A stretch of 5,074 nt of DNA, taken from the NCBI GenBank assembly GCA_016213455.1, contig JACRAG010000445.1:1-5074 (forward strand), in the 5' to 3' direction. Position 1 is the first letter of the stretch, and each line of letters starts with the position of its first letter. Under the pieces are notes generated by a model. The model was not told the origin of the DNA. It was given only the letters and a program-made list of their open reading frames with translations, and ran no database searches. The translations under genes were made by a program, and so were the position numbers. Origin of the DNA: Anaerolineae bacterium. GTDB taxonomy: Bacteria; Chloroflexota; Anaerolineae; Anaerolineales; Anaerolineaceae. Positions 5,067 through 5,074 of the stretch are shown piece by piece.

Positions 5067-5074
5067 GGCTATGC

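Larger units (their letters stand above)
4738..5074. other. Operon leader and repeat cluster, no gene
   Basis: These 337 bases upstream of the beta-galactosidase hold no convincing gene. The part nearest the gene (4738-4896) is the likely leader and promoter area. The outer part (4897-5074) consists almost wholly of three dispersed repeat copies. An open frame crossing the region and entering the beta-galactosidase gene in another frame has no plausible protein character. Confidence 0.6.

Overview
This window (5,074 bp) looks like a piece of an environmental bacterial chromosome. The glycoside hydrolases and the dispersed GTCATTGCGAG / GAAGCAATCTC repeats are compatible with Chloroflexota (Anaerolineae-like), but this is inferred from style only: there is no rRNA, tRNA or marker gene to fix the taxonomy. 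The two enzyme genes are GC-rich. The first gene is visibly more AT-rich.

Layout: a partial repeat at the left edge (1-16) is followed by an AT-rich leader with a dyad-containing promoter region (about 85-133). Next comes one plus-strand gene (166-861) for a small exported or membrane-anchored protein of unknown function, probably ended by a hairpin terminator at 905-934. A gene-free, repeat-rich stretch (862-1354) separates it from a convergent minus-strand operon. Read in its own direction, the operon has a leader and promoter region (4738-4896), a GH35-type beta-galactosidase (4737-2677), a 38-bp gap, a GH29 alpha-L-fucosidase (2638-1355), and a perfect 24-bp palindrome (1274-1297) that probably ends transcription. 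The right edge (4897-5074) holds three more repeat copies, two of them facing each other as a 111-bp inverted repeat.

The two enzymes make sense as a pair. Neither shows a signal peptide, so both are predicted to be cytoplasmic. The fucosidase would remove terminal L-fucose and the beta-galactosidase the galactose beneath it, trimming imported fucosylated beta-galactosides such as xyloglucan side-chain oligosaccharides or H-antigen/milk-type glycans. No transporter or regulator is visible in the window, so the substrate remains inferred.

Most worth a second look are: (i) the beta-galactosidase, which has GH35 sequence motifs but a GH42-like extra helical segment, GH42-like spacing between the two presumed catalytic glutamates and a GH42-like middle domain; (ii) the repeat family around the operon, with conserved arms, variable hairpin cores and two arm versions; and (iii) a nested dyad in front of the orphan exported protein. 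I found no CRISPR array, transposase, integrase, tRNA or defence-type gene, and no clear sign of an entirely new system.
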